From: Plectrocnemia conspersa
Taxonomy: Eukaryota; Arthropoda; Insecta; Trichoptera; Polycentropodidae
Reading direction: 5' to 3'
NCBI GenBank assembly: GCA_009617715.1
Contig: VTFK01000008.1
Coordinates: 1,054,001-1,118,000, forward strand
DNA length: 64,000 nt
Part shown: positions 13,301 to 24,460 of the stretch, in pieces
Position numbering within the stretch: position 1 is the first letter of the stretch
Layout of the letters: each line of letters begins with the position of its first letter
Notes under the pieces: generated by a model
Database searches by the model: none
Told to the model about the DNA's origin: nothing
What the model saw: the letters and a program-made list of their open reading frames with translations, nothing else
Position numbers and translations under genes: made by a program

Positions 13301-13919
13301 ATCGCTTTGTTCTGATTTGTGTTACATTTTTTTAAACGCCTTATAACATTTTAATTAAAAAAGATTGCTTTATATATTTATAAAAATCGATTTCAACAGC
13401 AGACTAAAATAAATATTGTAATTTTTATACATAAAATATAATTTTTTAATCAAAAAATACAATAATTATAATCTTAGCTTGGAAAAAATACCGCAATATA
13501 TATTAAAACCATATAACTGCAATTTAAATTATTTTAAAAAGTTTAATTTATGAAGAAAAAAATTATTATTATTTCCATATTACTTTATTGTCTAAATGCG
13601 ATATATCAGACTTAAGTTCTAATTCCTATTCCAATTTCTATCGTGTCTTAGAGATCAGAAAAAGTGATTATTTTACAATTAAATTTTCAATCAATAATTA
13701 CAGATTAGTTATTTTTGAATTATTGCAATATCACAGATTAATAATTATACTTAGACATATATTATTAACAATGGTTTATGATTAGAAATAATATATCTAA
13801 CTGATTTATACAATTTGATTACAGTCGTGTGTATCACCACATACTTAGTGGTGTTGCTTGTATTTATACCGTTTTAACGCTAACGTCATGTTGCAATAAA
13901 ATATTTAAAATAGATTTAT

Positions 13920-14290
13920 TAAAAATGCGGCCCCGTAAACTTTCGTTCTAGTCCGGCTCTGGCAATAATGGACTTTGTGCGCAGTGTATGAGTACGACTG
14001 TTGACGCCGTTGTACTGTTTACCGTCCCTCCGTCGAAATTAATTTTAAGAGGATTTAGTTTGTTGAACCGTAGCCTGAAATAATAATTCGAGGGGAGAGC
14101 GGGATTCCGCTTAATTAATTGCGTATTAAATCTTAAATGCGACTAGATAATTAATTTCGCAATACGAATCGTTCGCAACAAAGCCGCACAGCTTTGGAGT
14201 AGGCGAATCTAATTATAAAGCGAAACTTTCGGCCATAGGCTCGTTTTGGAGTTTTATAGAATTCCATAACAATAACGAAATACTGCTCAG
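13920..14290. other. GC-richer block, candidate conserved noncoding element
   Basis: This is a compact island with several CpGs and paired TTAATTAA/TAATTA homeodomain-type sites near 14110-14155. One plus frame is open for about 43 codons but lacks splice sites and similarity. Positions 14290-16830 after it are AT-rich, with nothing recognised. Confidence 0.3.
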
Positions 14291-16837
14291 AGATAAAACC
14301 TACACTCAAACATTCAGATGTAGCAATAATGAAGCACTATAAATAAATAAAACATTGTGAAATATCGATTTATGTTCACAATTTATTATAAATATTTGTG
14401 AAATTTTAATATATGTTAAAATAAATTCTTTGTATTTTATTTTATCCAAGCTAAACATACATATAGTTACTTAAATGTATATACTATTGAAGTTTAGTGG
14501 TGAATCAATTAAGACACTACTATTAAAGTTTAGTGGCGAATTAATAAACCATCAAGCTAAGCTAGAATATACACTTCATTACTAGTTATAATTTTTTTGA
14601 TTTGTAATTTTAATAAAAACCGTAACAAAAATAATATTTTAAAGGGTAAAAACGGCACGAAAAATGTACGTAGAATATAATAAAATATTAACTATTTTTA
14701 TAATAATTTTTAAGGCATTACTTTACTGAAAAAATTATCAGAAATAAATAATGCATAAAAGAGAATAATAATATAAATAAAAGCTAGTAATAAAACTACA
14801 TGTTTCAGAAAACATTAGAGCAAAATGTATGACAGGTAGTTTTGTTGAGTTAGTGTTTTATTATTGTTTTAATTACTAGTTAGATACTGATTTTTTTGTT
14901 CATATACGAGTTAATTAAGCATAGGTGTATTATATATAATTGCGGCAATCTATAGTAGACTTTGCCGATTTCACATTAAATTTTAATTTAACAAATATAT
15001 TATTCTTGTGCGTTTATTAAAATTTTATTTTATTACTTATTTAGGAATAAAATATCTAAAAAATTAAGCTGTTCTGTAAAATCACATATAATATTTCTTA
15101 AAAATAAAATTTAAAAAAATTCAATAAATTCCTAAAATTCAAAAGCAAGACCTTATACAAATAATAATCACAGAAATCCAAATCTCAGCTCTAAATAATT
15201 TAAAACATACCTCAGTTTAGTAAACATCATAACCCATTATAAAAATATTTTTTGCTTAGTGTATAAAATTGTAAAACATTTAAATTTTATAAAAAAATAT
15301 AAATGTAGTATATAACACTTATTTTAAAAATTTTAATCTCAGCTTTATATAAATTCAACATATACCTCAATATATTCTATATAACATAACTTAGTATAAA
15401 AATAATGGTATAAATTATTTTTTTCGTTTTAGAAAAAAAGATCTAAAATACTAATGATATAAATATAAATCTCAGTTCTATACAGATTCAATACATAACT
15501 AACCATAATTGATTTTGACATCACATTCAGTGAAGCAAAATATCTCGTCAATATTTTAACTAACCATATAATACAATAACAAACAAAAAATCAACTAAAC
15601 ATATTGTACAAAAAATATAATTTTAATTTTCGAAAGTGTTTCTTTATTCCAGTAATACTATCTACCCTTCAATCAGTTATAAGTAAAAACTAAATTATTA
15701 TATTTACGTTAAGCCCCCCAATAATTTAACTTTAAAAATCAAAAAACTATTGTATATTGAATTTTTTATGAAAATTAATAATACTGATATATTATTATAT
15801 TTATTTTATTATAGAATGGTAAAAGTTATAATATATTTATTTGTTATTCTTAATTTATAAAAAATATTATAAATAAAATAATGCGTACGGTGAAAACTGT
15901 TTTTTATCAAAAAATTTTTTATCATAACTATACACAAAATATAAAATCGATTTACTAAAAATATAAATTAAATGATAAAGGCAGAATTCGATATGATAAA
16001 TTAAAATAATATTATTCTATCCTATGTTTAAATATTAACTTTTTTATAACTCAGTTTAATCAGTAGGGAAAAACTACTTTTAGATTTTAATCGTTAATAA
16101 ATCTATAGTCATTGCAAAATTTATACAAATTACAATAAAACTGTGGTAAATTAGGTTCAATTGGAATTCAATTTATCAACAATTTTTAGAAAGCAAAACA
16201 CAGCACAAAATATAAATCTCGAAATAATGCGGTAAAACAACGAAGTAGTTAAAAAAAACATATGACGAGCTAATTTGGCAGAAACTTATGATATGCGTTT
16301 ATTAAATACTGCCTACTAACTGTGATTTCTGATAAAATTATATTTAATAGTATCGCGATGTTTTTTGTATCCCATTTTTTAAATTGAAATGAACGACGAA
16401 ATAAACTTCGTTTAATTATATAATATTAGCAACCTATGAATTTTAATAAATGTTAAATAACATTTTTGACAAAATATGATAGATCGACTTTTTGTGTAGA
16501 ACCAAAAAATCATTTGTTTTATTGGTCAAAATTTTATGTGGAATAAAATGTATAATAGAAGAAGATGAGAAGATATAAATCCTTTATGTGCGGAATTAAA
16601 TTTTATAAAAAGTCAAGAAATATGTCAATTATCAACTAAAAAAAAAAAGTAAAAGATATAATTGTGATTTTTTTTATACGTTTATAGTCATTCTCTGCTG
16701 CATCTTTTTAACCTTCAGAATTAAATTTAAAAAAGTAAAAAGGGATAAAATGGAAGGGAAAGAAAAAAAATATAAATGTTTTTGCCAATCACTTAATGAA
16801 AATTAATTAAAAAAGAATATAGAAAATATAAAATTTA

Positions 16838-16890
16838 TTCCAGATAAAACCAGCAAAATAATGCAACAATTTTCCTGGTTTTATCTGGAA
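16838..16890. repeat. Perfect 16-bp inverted repeat with 21-nt loop
   Basis: The arms are 16838-16853 (TTCCAGATAAAACCAG) and 16875-16890, which is its exact reverse complement; the spacer is 21 nt. It lies about 175 bp upstream of the HGTX terminal exon, within the presumed last intron, so it could form a hairpin in the pre-mRNA. It may also be the remnant of a small foldback element. Perfect pairing over 16 bp stands out from the surrounding AT-rich sequence. Confidence 0.85.
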
Positions 16891-16948
16891 AAATACAAAT
16901 AAAAAATAAAAATATTTTTTTTGTATGATATATATTTTATAGTGTGGG

Positions 16949-17010
16949 ATAAATCCGCATCTCGCACTTGAGAGCCCTGCACGGTGATTCAGATTTATCC
17001 GCATCTTGCA
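16949..17010 (+). repeat. Short direct repeat at the 3' end of the HGTX intron
   Basis: Two copies of an 18-mer, ATAAATCCGCATCTCGCA (16949-16966) and ATTTATCCGCATCTTGCA (16993-17010), are 44 bp apart and differ at 3 positions. They sit 55-116 bp before the acceptor AG, in the region where the branch point is expected. They could be a duplicated protein-binding site or splicing element; no function is shown. Confidence 0.7.
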
Positions 17011-17064
17011 TCTAAAGGGTTAATAAAAACTTTGTTTAATTGCTGTTTTTTTTTGTATTTTCAG

Positions 17065-17259
17065 GTTTGGTTTCAAAACAGACGAACCAAATGGCGCAAA
17101 AAACACGCGGCAGAAATGGCAACCGCGAAACGCAAACAAGAAGAACTCGGCGAAGAATGCGAAGAACCTCCAATGGACGATGATGACTGTCGAAGTGACC
17201 CAGAAGATGACAACGCCGCCAAGCGGTTGCGCAGAGAACTGCAACATCATCGGCCTTAA
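17065..17259 (+). CDS. HGTX: NK6-class homeobox transcription factor, terminal coding exon
   Basis: This is the last coding exon of an NK6-family (HGTX/Nkx6) homeodomain protein, a nuclear DNA-binding regulator known for motor-neuron and CNS patterning. It opens after a strong acceptor (long T tract, then TTTTCAG) in phase 0, between homeodomain residues 46 and 47. It encodes the end of recognition helix 3, [19 protein letters not shown], with W48, F49, N51 and R53 all present. The run [14 protein letters not shown] after the helix is the NK6 signature. A C-terminal tail of about 40 residues follows, acidic first ([17 protein letters not shown]), then basic ([14 protein letters not shown]), ending at TAA 17257-17259. 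The acidic tail agrees with the acidic C-terminal region of vertebrate Nkx6.1. The 64 residues seen are only a part: the rest of the homeodomain and the N-terminal exons are not visible in the 17 kb upstream, so the upstream intron is probably longer than 17 kb. Confidence 0.93.
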   Translation, partial: VWFQNRRTKWRKKHAAEMATAKRKQEELGEECEEPPMDDDDCRSDPEDDNAAKRLRRELQHHRP

Positions 17260-17880
17260 TGACCCATGGAATCTCCATAAGAAAAGCGCCTCTTAAAAAA
17301 ACACCAACAACCATAAAAAATACCATAAGTCATAATTAATAATGCATAACATTTAAACGATGATCTCAATAATTATTTCAAACTATAATTTATTTTATAT
17401 ATATATATATTAAAAACGTTTGAGAGGCGCTGACTGTTGTGAAATGCAGTGTGATTATAGTGACTCATAAAATATATAAATATAAATGCAAAGACAGTGA
17501 TTTTAGCTTATGAAAAAATATATGTAATTAAGTGATTGATAAAAAACTTTATTAAATATTTAACGATTGTGCGAAACGTGTTTAGTCGAAAAGTGTTACT
17601 ATTTGTATAGGATAGTGCGATTTTTGTCGCTATCCAATACCAATAGGCTTTTAGCCGTATTTAGTAATCATGAATATAATATGCTTGTACCAGTATATTT
17701 GGCGCTTGATTCGAATTTAATTTATATAATTGTTTTACACATGAACAATACAAGCATTGTATAAAAATACATTTAATCAAAAAATTACACTTGAACGAAA
17801 TTCATATAACGATAGCTTTAAGTAAATAATAAAAAGTGTTATAATTTCGTTCTTATACATTTTCAAAACAATAAATATTC
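17260..17880 (+). other. HGTX 3' untranslated region with candidate poly(A) signals
   Basis: The sequence after the HGTX stop codon is AT-rich and non-coding. AATAAA hexamers occur at 17828-17833 and 17870-17875, and further A-rich candidates lie near 18011 and 18070. The UTR is therefore probably 0.6-0.8 kb long. A short (TA)n run lies near 17398-17410. The exact cleavage site cannot be fixed from sequence alone. Confidence 0.55.
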
Positions 17881-18639
17881 ATGATTATGTGAAATTATTT
17901 ATTATATTAATTAATAATTCTTCATTGTATATAGTATACACCGAGCTTAAGATTATTTAAAAAACGATAACATTAAATATATTTATGTGAAACCATTAAC
18001 CTGTAAATATTAAAAATAAAAATGTCCAGTGCAATCATAGGTCGTTTCTAGATAAATTAAGTCTACGACGTTATAAAATAAATGTATATTAAAAATTAAA
18101 AAAAAATCTTAGCACATTCAATCTATTTATTATTTCAATGGCGATGAAACGGTAGTGTTTAAGATGATCAAATTTTATTTATTACGCGCATAATTTTGGC
18201 CCAATCTGTACTGGAACGACAGTCGACGCGTTGTTATGAACATACTATGTGGAAAACTTACAATGTTTTAAGCTTTCGAAAAGAAAAAATGTATGTATAA
18301 AATTTACGTTTTAAGAATATTTGTATTATATAATAAAATTATGAAATTTGTTCCGTCGATTTTTCTTTTACTTAATTAATTCAGTGGTTTGCAACCCTCA
18401 TCTGCCTATATATGCTGAACATTCAATAGGTTTGTATATATTTATATATTTTAGCAACTAGCGAAATTGATATATGTATGAACATTGGCAATTATGATTA
18501 TGATTTCAGAGATTTCATGCATCACAATATTTATATCAATATAAATGCTCTTGAGTGAAACAAATTCTAATTAAATTAGAAGAGTGTAAAATGTGAAAAG
18601 TAGAACTATAGAGAAATATCAACAGTAAATATATTTGGC

Positions 18640-19720
18640 AAAATACCTCAACTACAGATCATCGTCACCTCACATGCATCAAGGAATTGGGATTTATTTG
18701 TCTGTGCTACAACTGAGAGATATTAATTGTAACTTATTTTCAATTGCGTTAAAGTAGTATTGAGATTTATTTAACAGCTTAACAACAGTCACAAGCGTCA
18801 GGCTAAAAAATATTATTTAATTGTGCTCTAAGTAATAGCTGTTGTTTAACACTAACTTATAGTTTAATTAAAAATATTACAATACGCATTAGTCAATGTT
18901 TGACGTTTTTAAATTGATCAACACTAACTACGTGTGAACAAACAGTTTAACTATATAGTGTTTTAGTGACGTCTCGAGCGTCAGTGCAAACAAAAAGCTT
19001 CAGTAGGTATTTGTTCGTCTGTGACAACAAGTGACGTATTTTAATTGTTACTATTACGATTTATATTAAAATTAAAACAATATTGATAAATGTAGATAAT
19101 TTTGAAATTTATCAACACCCACCAAATATTTTTGATATTATTTTGATTTTACAACATGATATTTAATGCCAATTTATTTGTATATGCTACAAGTGAGAGC
19201 TATGATTATTACTAATTTATAGTTGAATTAAAAAATAATACCATAAATATTGGTACATGTAGAAATTTTTTAGGTTATCGAACACCAAATACATGTGGCC
19301 AAACAGCAGATACAGATTTATTGTGACATCACAAGAGTCAGGGCAAAACATAATATTTTATACCAATTTATTAGTATGTGCTACAAGTGAGAGCTATTGC
19401 TTATTACTAATTTATAGTTGAATTAAAAAATATTACTATAAATACTAATTAGTGTAGAAGGTTTTTAAATTTAATAACACAAAATACAGGTGGCCAAAAG
19501 CTCAGCTACATATTTATTGTGACTTCACAAGCGTCAGGGCAATCAAGAAGCTTCAGTGGAAATTTTTTTGTCTGTACTACGAGGGATATTTATTGATTTA
19601 CCTAATTTTTAGCATGAATCTAAAACTATTGAGATAGAGCAAGATTAAATACATTTGGTTAAAAAGCTGGGCTACAGATATCATAAGCGTGAGGGCAAAA
19701 AAAGCTTTAGTTTGCTAACT
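18640..19720. repeat. Diverged tandem array with ~180 bp period
   Basis: A core resembling CACAAGCGTCAGGGC recurs at about 18790, 18971, 19330, 19526 and 19682, with a degenerate unit near 19150; spacing is 156-196 bp. Units share a TGCTACAAGTGAGAG-type block, AATTTATAGTTGAATTAAAAA and CAAATACA-GTGGCCAAA blocks in the same order. It starts less than 1 kb beyond the HGTX 3' UTR. The period is close to nucleosome or satellite length. No coding potential was seen. Confidence 0.75.
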
Positions 19721-20388
19721 TGAAATTTAATTTTATGTATATATGCATTTATTTCACATACATATAAAAATTATAAAGGTACAGAAAAATACAAACAAAT
19801 TTATAAATCGACTATTCGGTTTGAAAGAAAGTTATCTAAAGCTTTATTGCACAAAATTTATAAATATTTATATAAATTCATATATGCTCCACAATACAAA
19901 ATGTAAAATATAATATTACATTTAAAAATATTTTTACATGTTATTAATATTTTACTTCTACATAGTTTTGTGATTATTGCACACAAATAGCAAAAAGATA
20001 TACACATACATGAATATTATAAAAAATAAAATCTGCTTATATGACAGTTTACAGTAAATAATAATTTACATTAAAATGATTCATTTACTTTACTTATTTC
20101 CCATAATTACACATGTTTTAACATAAAAATAGAGAAAAATATAACGCAGTTAGAATAAAAAGTAAAATATTTTTGACAATCAAACAATCACCTATATTCA
20201 GAATTTTTGCTATGTAGAATTTTCGTGTACGCAATAATCCGGTGAACCATTTACATTTGTTATTTCTACTAATTTATCAATATTTATAATAAACTAATCA
20301 ATTTTAATAAAAAGGTAAGAACTCTTCTGTTGATATTTAAAAATAATAAACTATAAAGTTGCTCTCAAAGTGCTATTCCTTTCACTGA

Positions 20389-20396
20389 TGACGTCA
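20389..20396. promoter_or_regulatory. Perfect CRE palindrome TGACGTCA
   Basis: A canonical CREB/ATF-type site sits inside a small island (20360-20440) in otherwise AT-rich DNA, followed directly by CGCGTGAG. Whether it works as a promoter or enhancer is unknown. Confidence 0.45.
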
Positions 20397-21388
20397 CGCG
20401 TGAGTTTACTGGCCTTGTATAATAGTAGGTGTTGGATAAATGGAATAATTTGCGTATGAAATTTTATTCGAAAGATTTTTTATATATTTAAACCATGCCT
20501 CATTTTAATGTTAAATTCACATAAACTAATTATATATTTAAATGTATATTAAAGTTTTTATTACAAAATATTTTTTTAAGCATCTGGATTTTTTTACTTC
20601 AGTCTTAACCTTTCAAATAAATTACGTAATAAATTTAAAATAAAAAATATATATGTAATATGATTTACATAAAACAATATTAATTTAAAACAAAATAAAT
20701 ACTGATAAAATAAATATAGGCTTTCAATGTAAATTTTAAACTGTACTTTAATTTGACTCAAAGTAATATGACAATCTTCATCGGCTTATTTAGATGCTCT
20801 TTTTTTATGATTGCAAATCATACTGTAAAAGTTAAATTTTATTTATTATATTAAATGTTGGAGTTATATAAATAATTATATATTTTGTAGTGTTGCTGAG
20901 AAGTAACAGCGAAGTTTTTATGATATTAGAATTTTTTAGCATATGTATTATTATATAATAACATTATTAATTTGCCGTGCAGTACTGGCGCCCTATATGT
21001 CAGGTCTGAGCATTTTTTTATAATATATATATATAGCTTTGAGTAGAGAAGCGGAGCTTTTGCGTCACGTGCTCATTACAGCCGAATTAACATACCACTA
21101 ATTATAAAATCTTAACTAAAAATAATACTTTTATATTAAATGAGTTACAAAAAAAAATGTTTTTATGGAAATATTAGATACAAGGTTTCTCCTAAGAAAA
21201 TGTAAGAACATGATCTTATCAAATAAAAGATTTTTTTAAATTTATTTTATATTCCGATAGGTATATGAAATATTTTTTTATAGCACAACATTTACCAGTG
21301 TAAGTGTGCATAAATTCCTAATTTATTAGGAAAATGTTTATAATTATATATAAGCGATTATGCACGTTTACCGTAAAAAGAAAATATA

Positions 21389-21408
21389 AATTATTATTAT
21401 TATTATTA
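21389..21408 (+). repeat. (TTA)n microsatellite
   Basis: About six TTA units directly border the CpG-rich island on its left side. Confidence 0.8.
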
Positions 21409-21740
21409 GAGATCGTAGGTATTCCCGCGCGGGAAGCCATGACAGTCGTTATCACGTGATAGTGGAGAGTTAGAAAGGATGCGGCGGGGATGGTGAGTAG
21501 CGAAAGCCTCCCGCGGTCGCCATGGCAACCCTGTCTGCGGCGTACGGGGGGTGGGGGTTGACGATGGTGGTTCCCAAATCTCGCCGTCCGGTCGCAGGAT
21601 ATTAACCCGTAATAATGTGGTCCGCACGGCTCATTTTCGGTTGATGAAGTGACGTGGCAACGCTCGGCCCTCGCGACGATGTAGTTATAAATGTAAAACA
21701 CGGGTCGTGGGTGTGGGAACAACGTTGTATTTCTGAGGGG
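21405..21740. promoter_or_regulatory. CpG-rich island with E2F, E-box and RFX-type palindromes
   Basis: This is the most CpG-rich stretch seen in the window. Three palindromes fall within 110 bp: TTCCCGCGCGGGAA (21422-21435, E2F-like), TATCACGTGATA (21450-21461, E-box) and GTCGCCATGGCAAC (21516-21529, matching the RFX X-box half-site pattern). A weaker X-box-like GTGACGTGGCAAC lies at 21649-21661. The arrangement suggests a promoter or strong regulatory element, but no convincing exon was found adjacent. The long minus-strand frames across it have low-complexity composition and appear incidental. Confidence 0.5.
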
Positions 21741-22059
21741 GGTGAGGTGAAATTTCAGGGGTTGAAAAACGGGAAAACTTACAAGGAAAATGTGTATTAA
21801 AATATAAATTTCAGTTATGTTATGTTCGTATAATAGGACGATATTCGGAAAGTAAATTGTACAGAAGACTAGTAAAAATGATAGCTTCTTTTACTCAATT
21901 GACAATAGAGTAGCGTAGCATTTCAAACATCTGACTGACAGAGGTTATACTTAAAATAAGAATATCAATTCATAATGTGAGATACTGAGTTCGTTTATTA
22001 TGTGTAAAATAAGAAAGGACTGTTAAAATTTATCCACACAAGTATATATGAACTTGCAA

Positions 22060-22200
22060 ATAGTGTTGTGAATTTAAAGCAAGATTGTAGTGGAAGGCTA
22101 TCTGTTTTCGCTGATGAACTCACTCAAAGAGTGAAAAAGTTTTATTAGGTGTGTAGTAATCGACAAACTTTATTAACTAGTGCCTTTAAATTTATACCAT
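22060..22200 (+). mobile_element. Possible mariner-type transposase fragment
   Basis: The frame reads QDCSGRLSVFADELTQRVKK before a stop. This resembles the SGRPSV-DELV-KV stretch that precedes the second helix-turn-helix of some mariner-like transposases. Flanking sequence is too decayed to extend the match, and no terminal inverted repeats were found. Confidence 0.3.
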
Positions 22201-22954
22201 TTTTTACGCTATAACATTCAATGTCTCTTTTTGCTAGTTGAAAATGTATATAAAAACTTTGTAGCTCATTTGAAAAATTCATGTTGATTGCAAATATCAA
22301 TACATTTTTGCTGATCGTATAATATAAAATAGATCATATAGTTAAAATTTAATCATAATTTCTGATTTGTTGTAACTGAAATATTTTACAAATTTTCTTT
22401 ACTGCACGAAATGGGTTTCAAAAATGAGATAAGAAACCCGTCTTTAATCACTGTTAAACTGCTGTTAAAATTGCTATTAAAATTCATACAAACAGTTAAT
22501 TTGCTTATGAACAGGTAAATTAGTGTTATAAATTTACAGTAAATAACGTGTTTTATATTGAAAATGGATCAAAAGGCTATCCAATTTACTGAAAAACTTG
22601 TTAAAAAAATATCTGTTTTAATATTCGTTTAACGATCAATGAACTTTATAATGTATAGTGCTTCACAACCTACTCCATTCAATTGTATGCTACATACGTA
22701 ATGTATTATGCAAAAAAAAAAATCATAACTCATAATGAAAATGACGTTTTAAAAGTGATGATTTGCATGATTTGCTACCGAAATAATAGGCTATCGAAAA
22801 CTGCGCAAGTTGGGTTCCAAAAATTAGAACAGATGCTAGACTTACATTGAGCAAGAAACTAGTTTCTAATTATTATTTTAAAAATAAATATTAAAATAGT
22901 GCTGCGAAAAAATTATAATTTTATACTAGTATGTTTTATTGTAAATCACAGTTG

Positions 22955-23040
22955 AAACGTGTTACGCATTAACCAATGCGTTACAACTGTGTAACACAGG
23001 CAACACCTACAAGTGAGTATTGAGACGTCAGTCTTAAAAT
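22955..23040 (-). mobile_element. Possible LINE 3' tail fragment
   Basis: On the minus strand it contains GTTGTAACGCATTGG, the core shared with the other LINE tails in the window, plus a CAGTCTTAAAA-like neighbour. It is strongly diverged. Confidence 0.35.
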
Positions 23041-24095
23041 ATACATACATGTATTTTATTAATTTTAATTTTTGTAGCTTACAATAAGTGTATGCAGATT
23101 AAAATGTTTTTTTTTTATTTATTAAAATCGTATTTTTATTAATAATAAATTGAATCTGCGCGATTATAGGCCTTATGAACACATTGTTTAGGCAAAATAA
23201 ATTTCAGCACTTTAACCATTTGAGGAGTATCGCCGTACATGTACGACGGTCGACCTTTCACTGTTCTGCGGTACCCTAGATAGTTATATAATATACATAT
23301 TTTCATATATATTATTATAATATTTTTTTTAAATGATTTTTTACAAAAAAATACCAATAAATTAAAGATTGTGAAATAAACTACCATAACAAAAAAATAT
23401 TTAATATTAATTTTATAAAAAAAATATTGAAAGTCTCTATATTGATATAAAAAAAAACCCAAAAGTAGAATAATATATAATAAATATGTAAAATAATTAA
23501 ATAGAATGTAATATTAAATATGTAAAATAAATTTTTATAATTTAATAATAGAAAAGTGTTAAAAGAAATTATTAAAACATACTAATACAAAAAATTAGTA
23601 AAATAAATCAAAGCAATACAACTAATAGAATCACTGATATTTTTATTATTATTTACTATGAATGTAATATTAAATAATAATAAATAAATTATAACAGAAA
23701 TAATTATGAAAATACACGTAAAATTAACTCACTCTCAGGTGTATACTAACAAATTAACAAATGTTTATAAATCAACTCACTACTCGAAGGGTTAAGGAAA
23801 TGCTTTAGATATATTTCTAGACTTTGGATTTTTACTTATCGAATATTTCTCGTAATATAGTCGTTATATTTTTAAGCAAAAAAATCAAACTATAGTAAAT
23901 AATTCATTTTTAATATGTTTAAATAGCACTGCTATATAGAAAAGTTTGCAATATATTATCTAGTAAAAATAATATTAAAAGCTCTTGAAAAAAATGTATT
24001 GATAAATAATAAAACAATAATTGAAAATGAACATTTTTGTATATTTCTGGTGCACTGTTTAAGAGGGACTTAAATTTGTAACAAACATTATTTAA

Positions 24096-24460
24096 AAAAA
24101 GCTCATATTACGAATACATATTTAATATAAAATAAAATGTTTAAGTATCACTGGATATAAATGTTATATAAACAATTTAAACTTTAATTCACAGCCTTTG
24201 CTGTACCAAACATGTTTGGTCTTTATAAATATAATATGTTACAAACATATAACAACTACATAAAAAGCTCATTTTTGGTAGTTTTATGAAGGATCAAAAA
24301 AGCCATAAAATTTATTTTCAGCAAAAATTTTTTTAAGTGGTATTATGAAGCACTGGTTCGTAAAGTAGCAAATGTACCTATAGCATAATATTAAAAAGCT
24401 TATATTACAAATATATGTTTAATATAAAATAAAATACTATGTCTTAGAATCATTATATTA
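24096..24460. repeat. Two diverged direct repeat units, ~295 bp apart
   Basis: A block reading AAAGCTCATATTACGAATAC followed by a TATTTAATATAAAATAAAATG-type run starts near 24096. It recurs with changes near 24391, and both are followed by a similar ATCACTGG/ATCATTAT segment. It looks like an old tandem duplication in AT-rich DNA. Positions 23040-24700 otherwise show nothing recognisable. Confidence 0.5.

Noticed and set aside
17020..17326. Two minus-strand open frames across the HGTX exon
   Set aside because: They are antisense shadows of the GC-richer homeobox exon and have no similarity or splice context of their own.
21318..21722. 134-codon minus-strand frame over the CpG-rich island
   Set aside because: The translation is low-complexity (Pro/Arg/His-rich, then an Asn run from the TTA microsatellite), with no splice signals; it is an effect of base composition.
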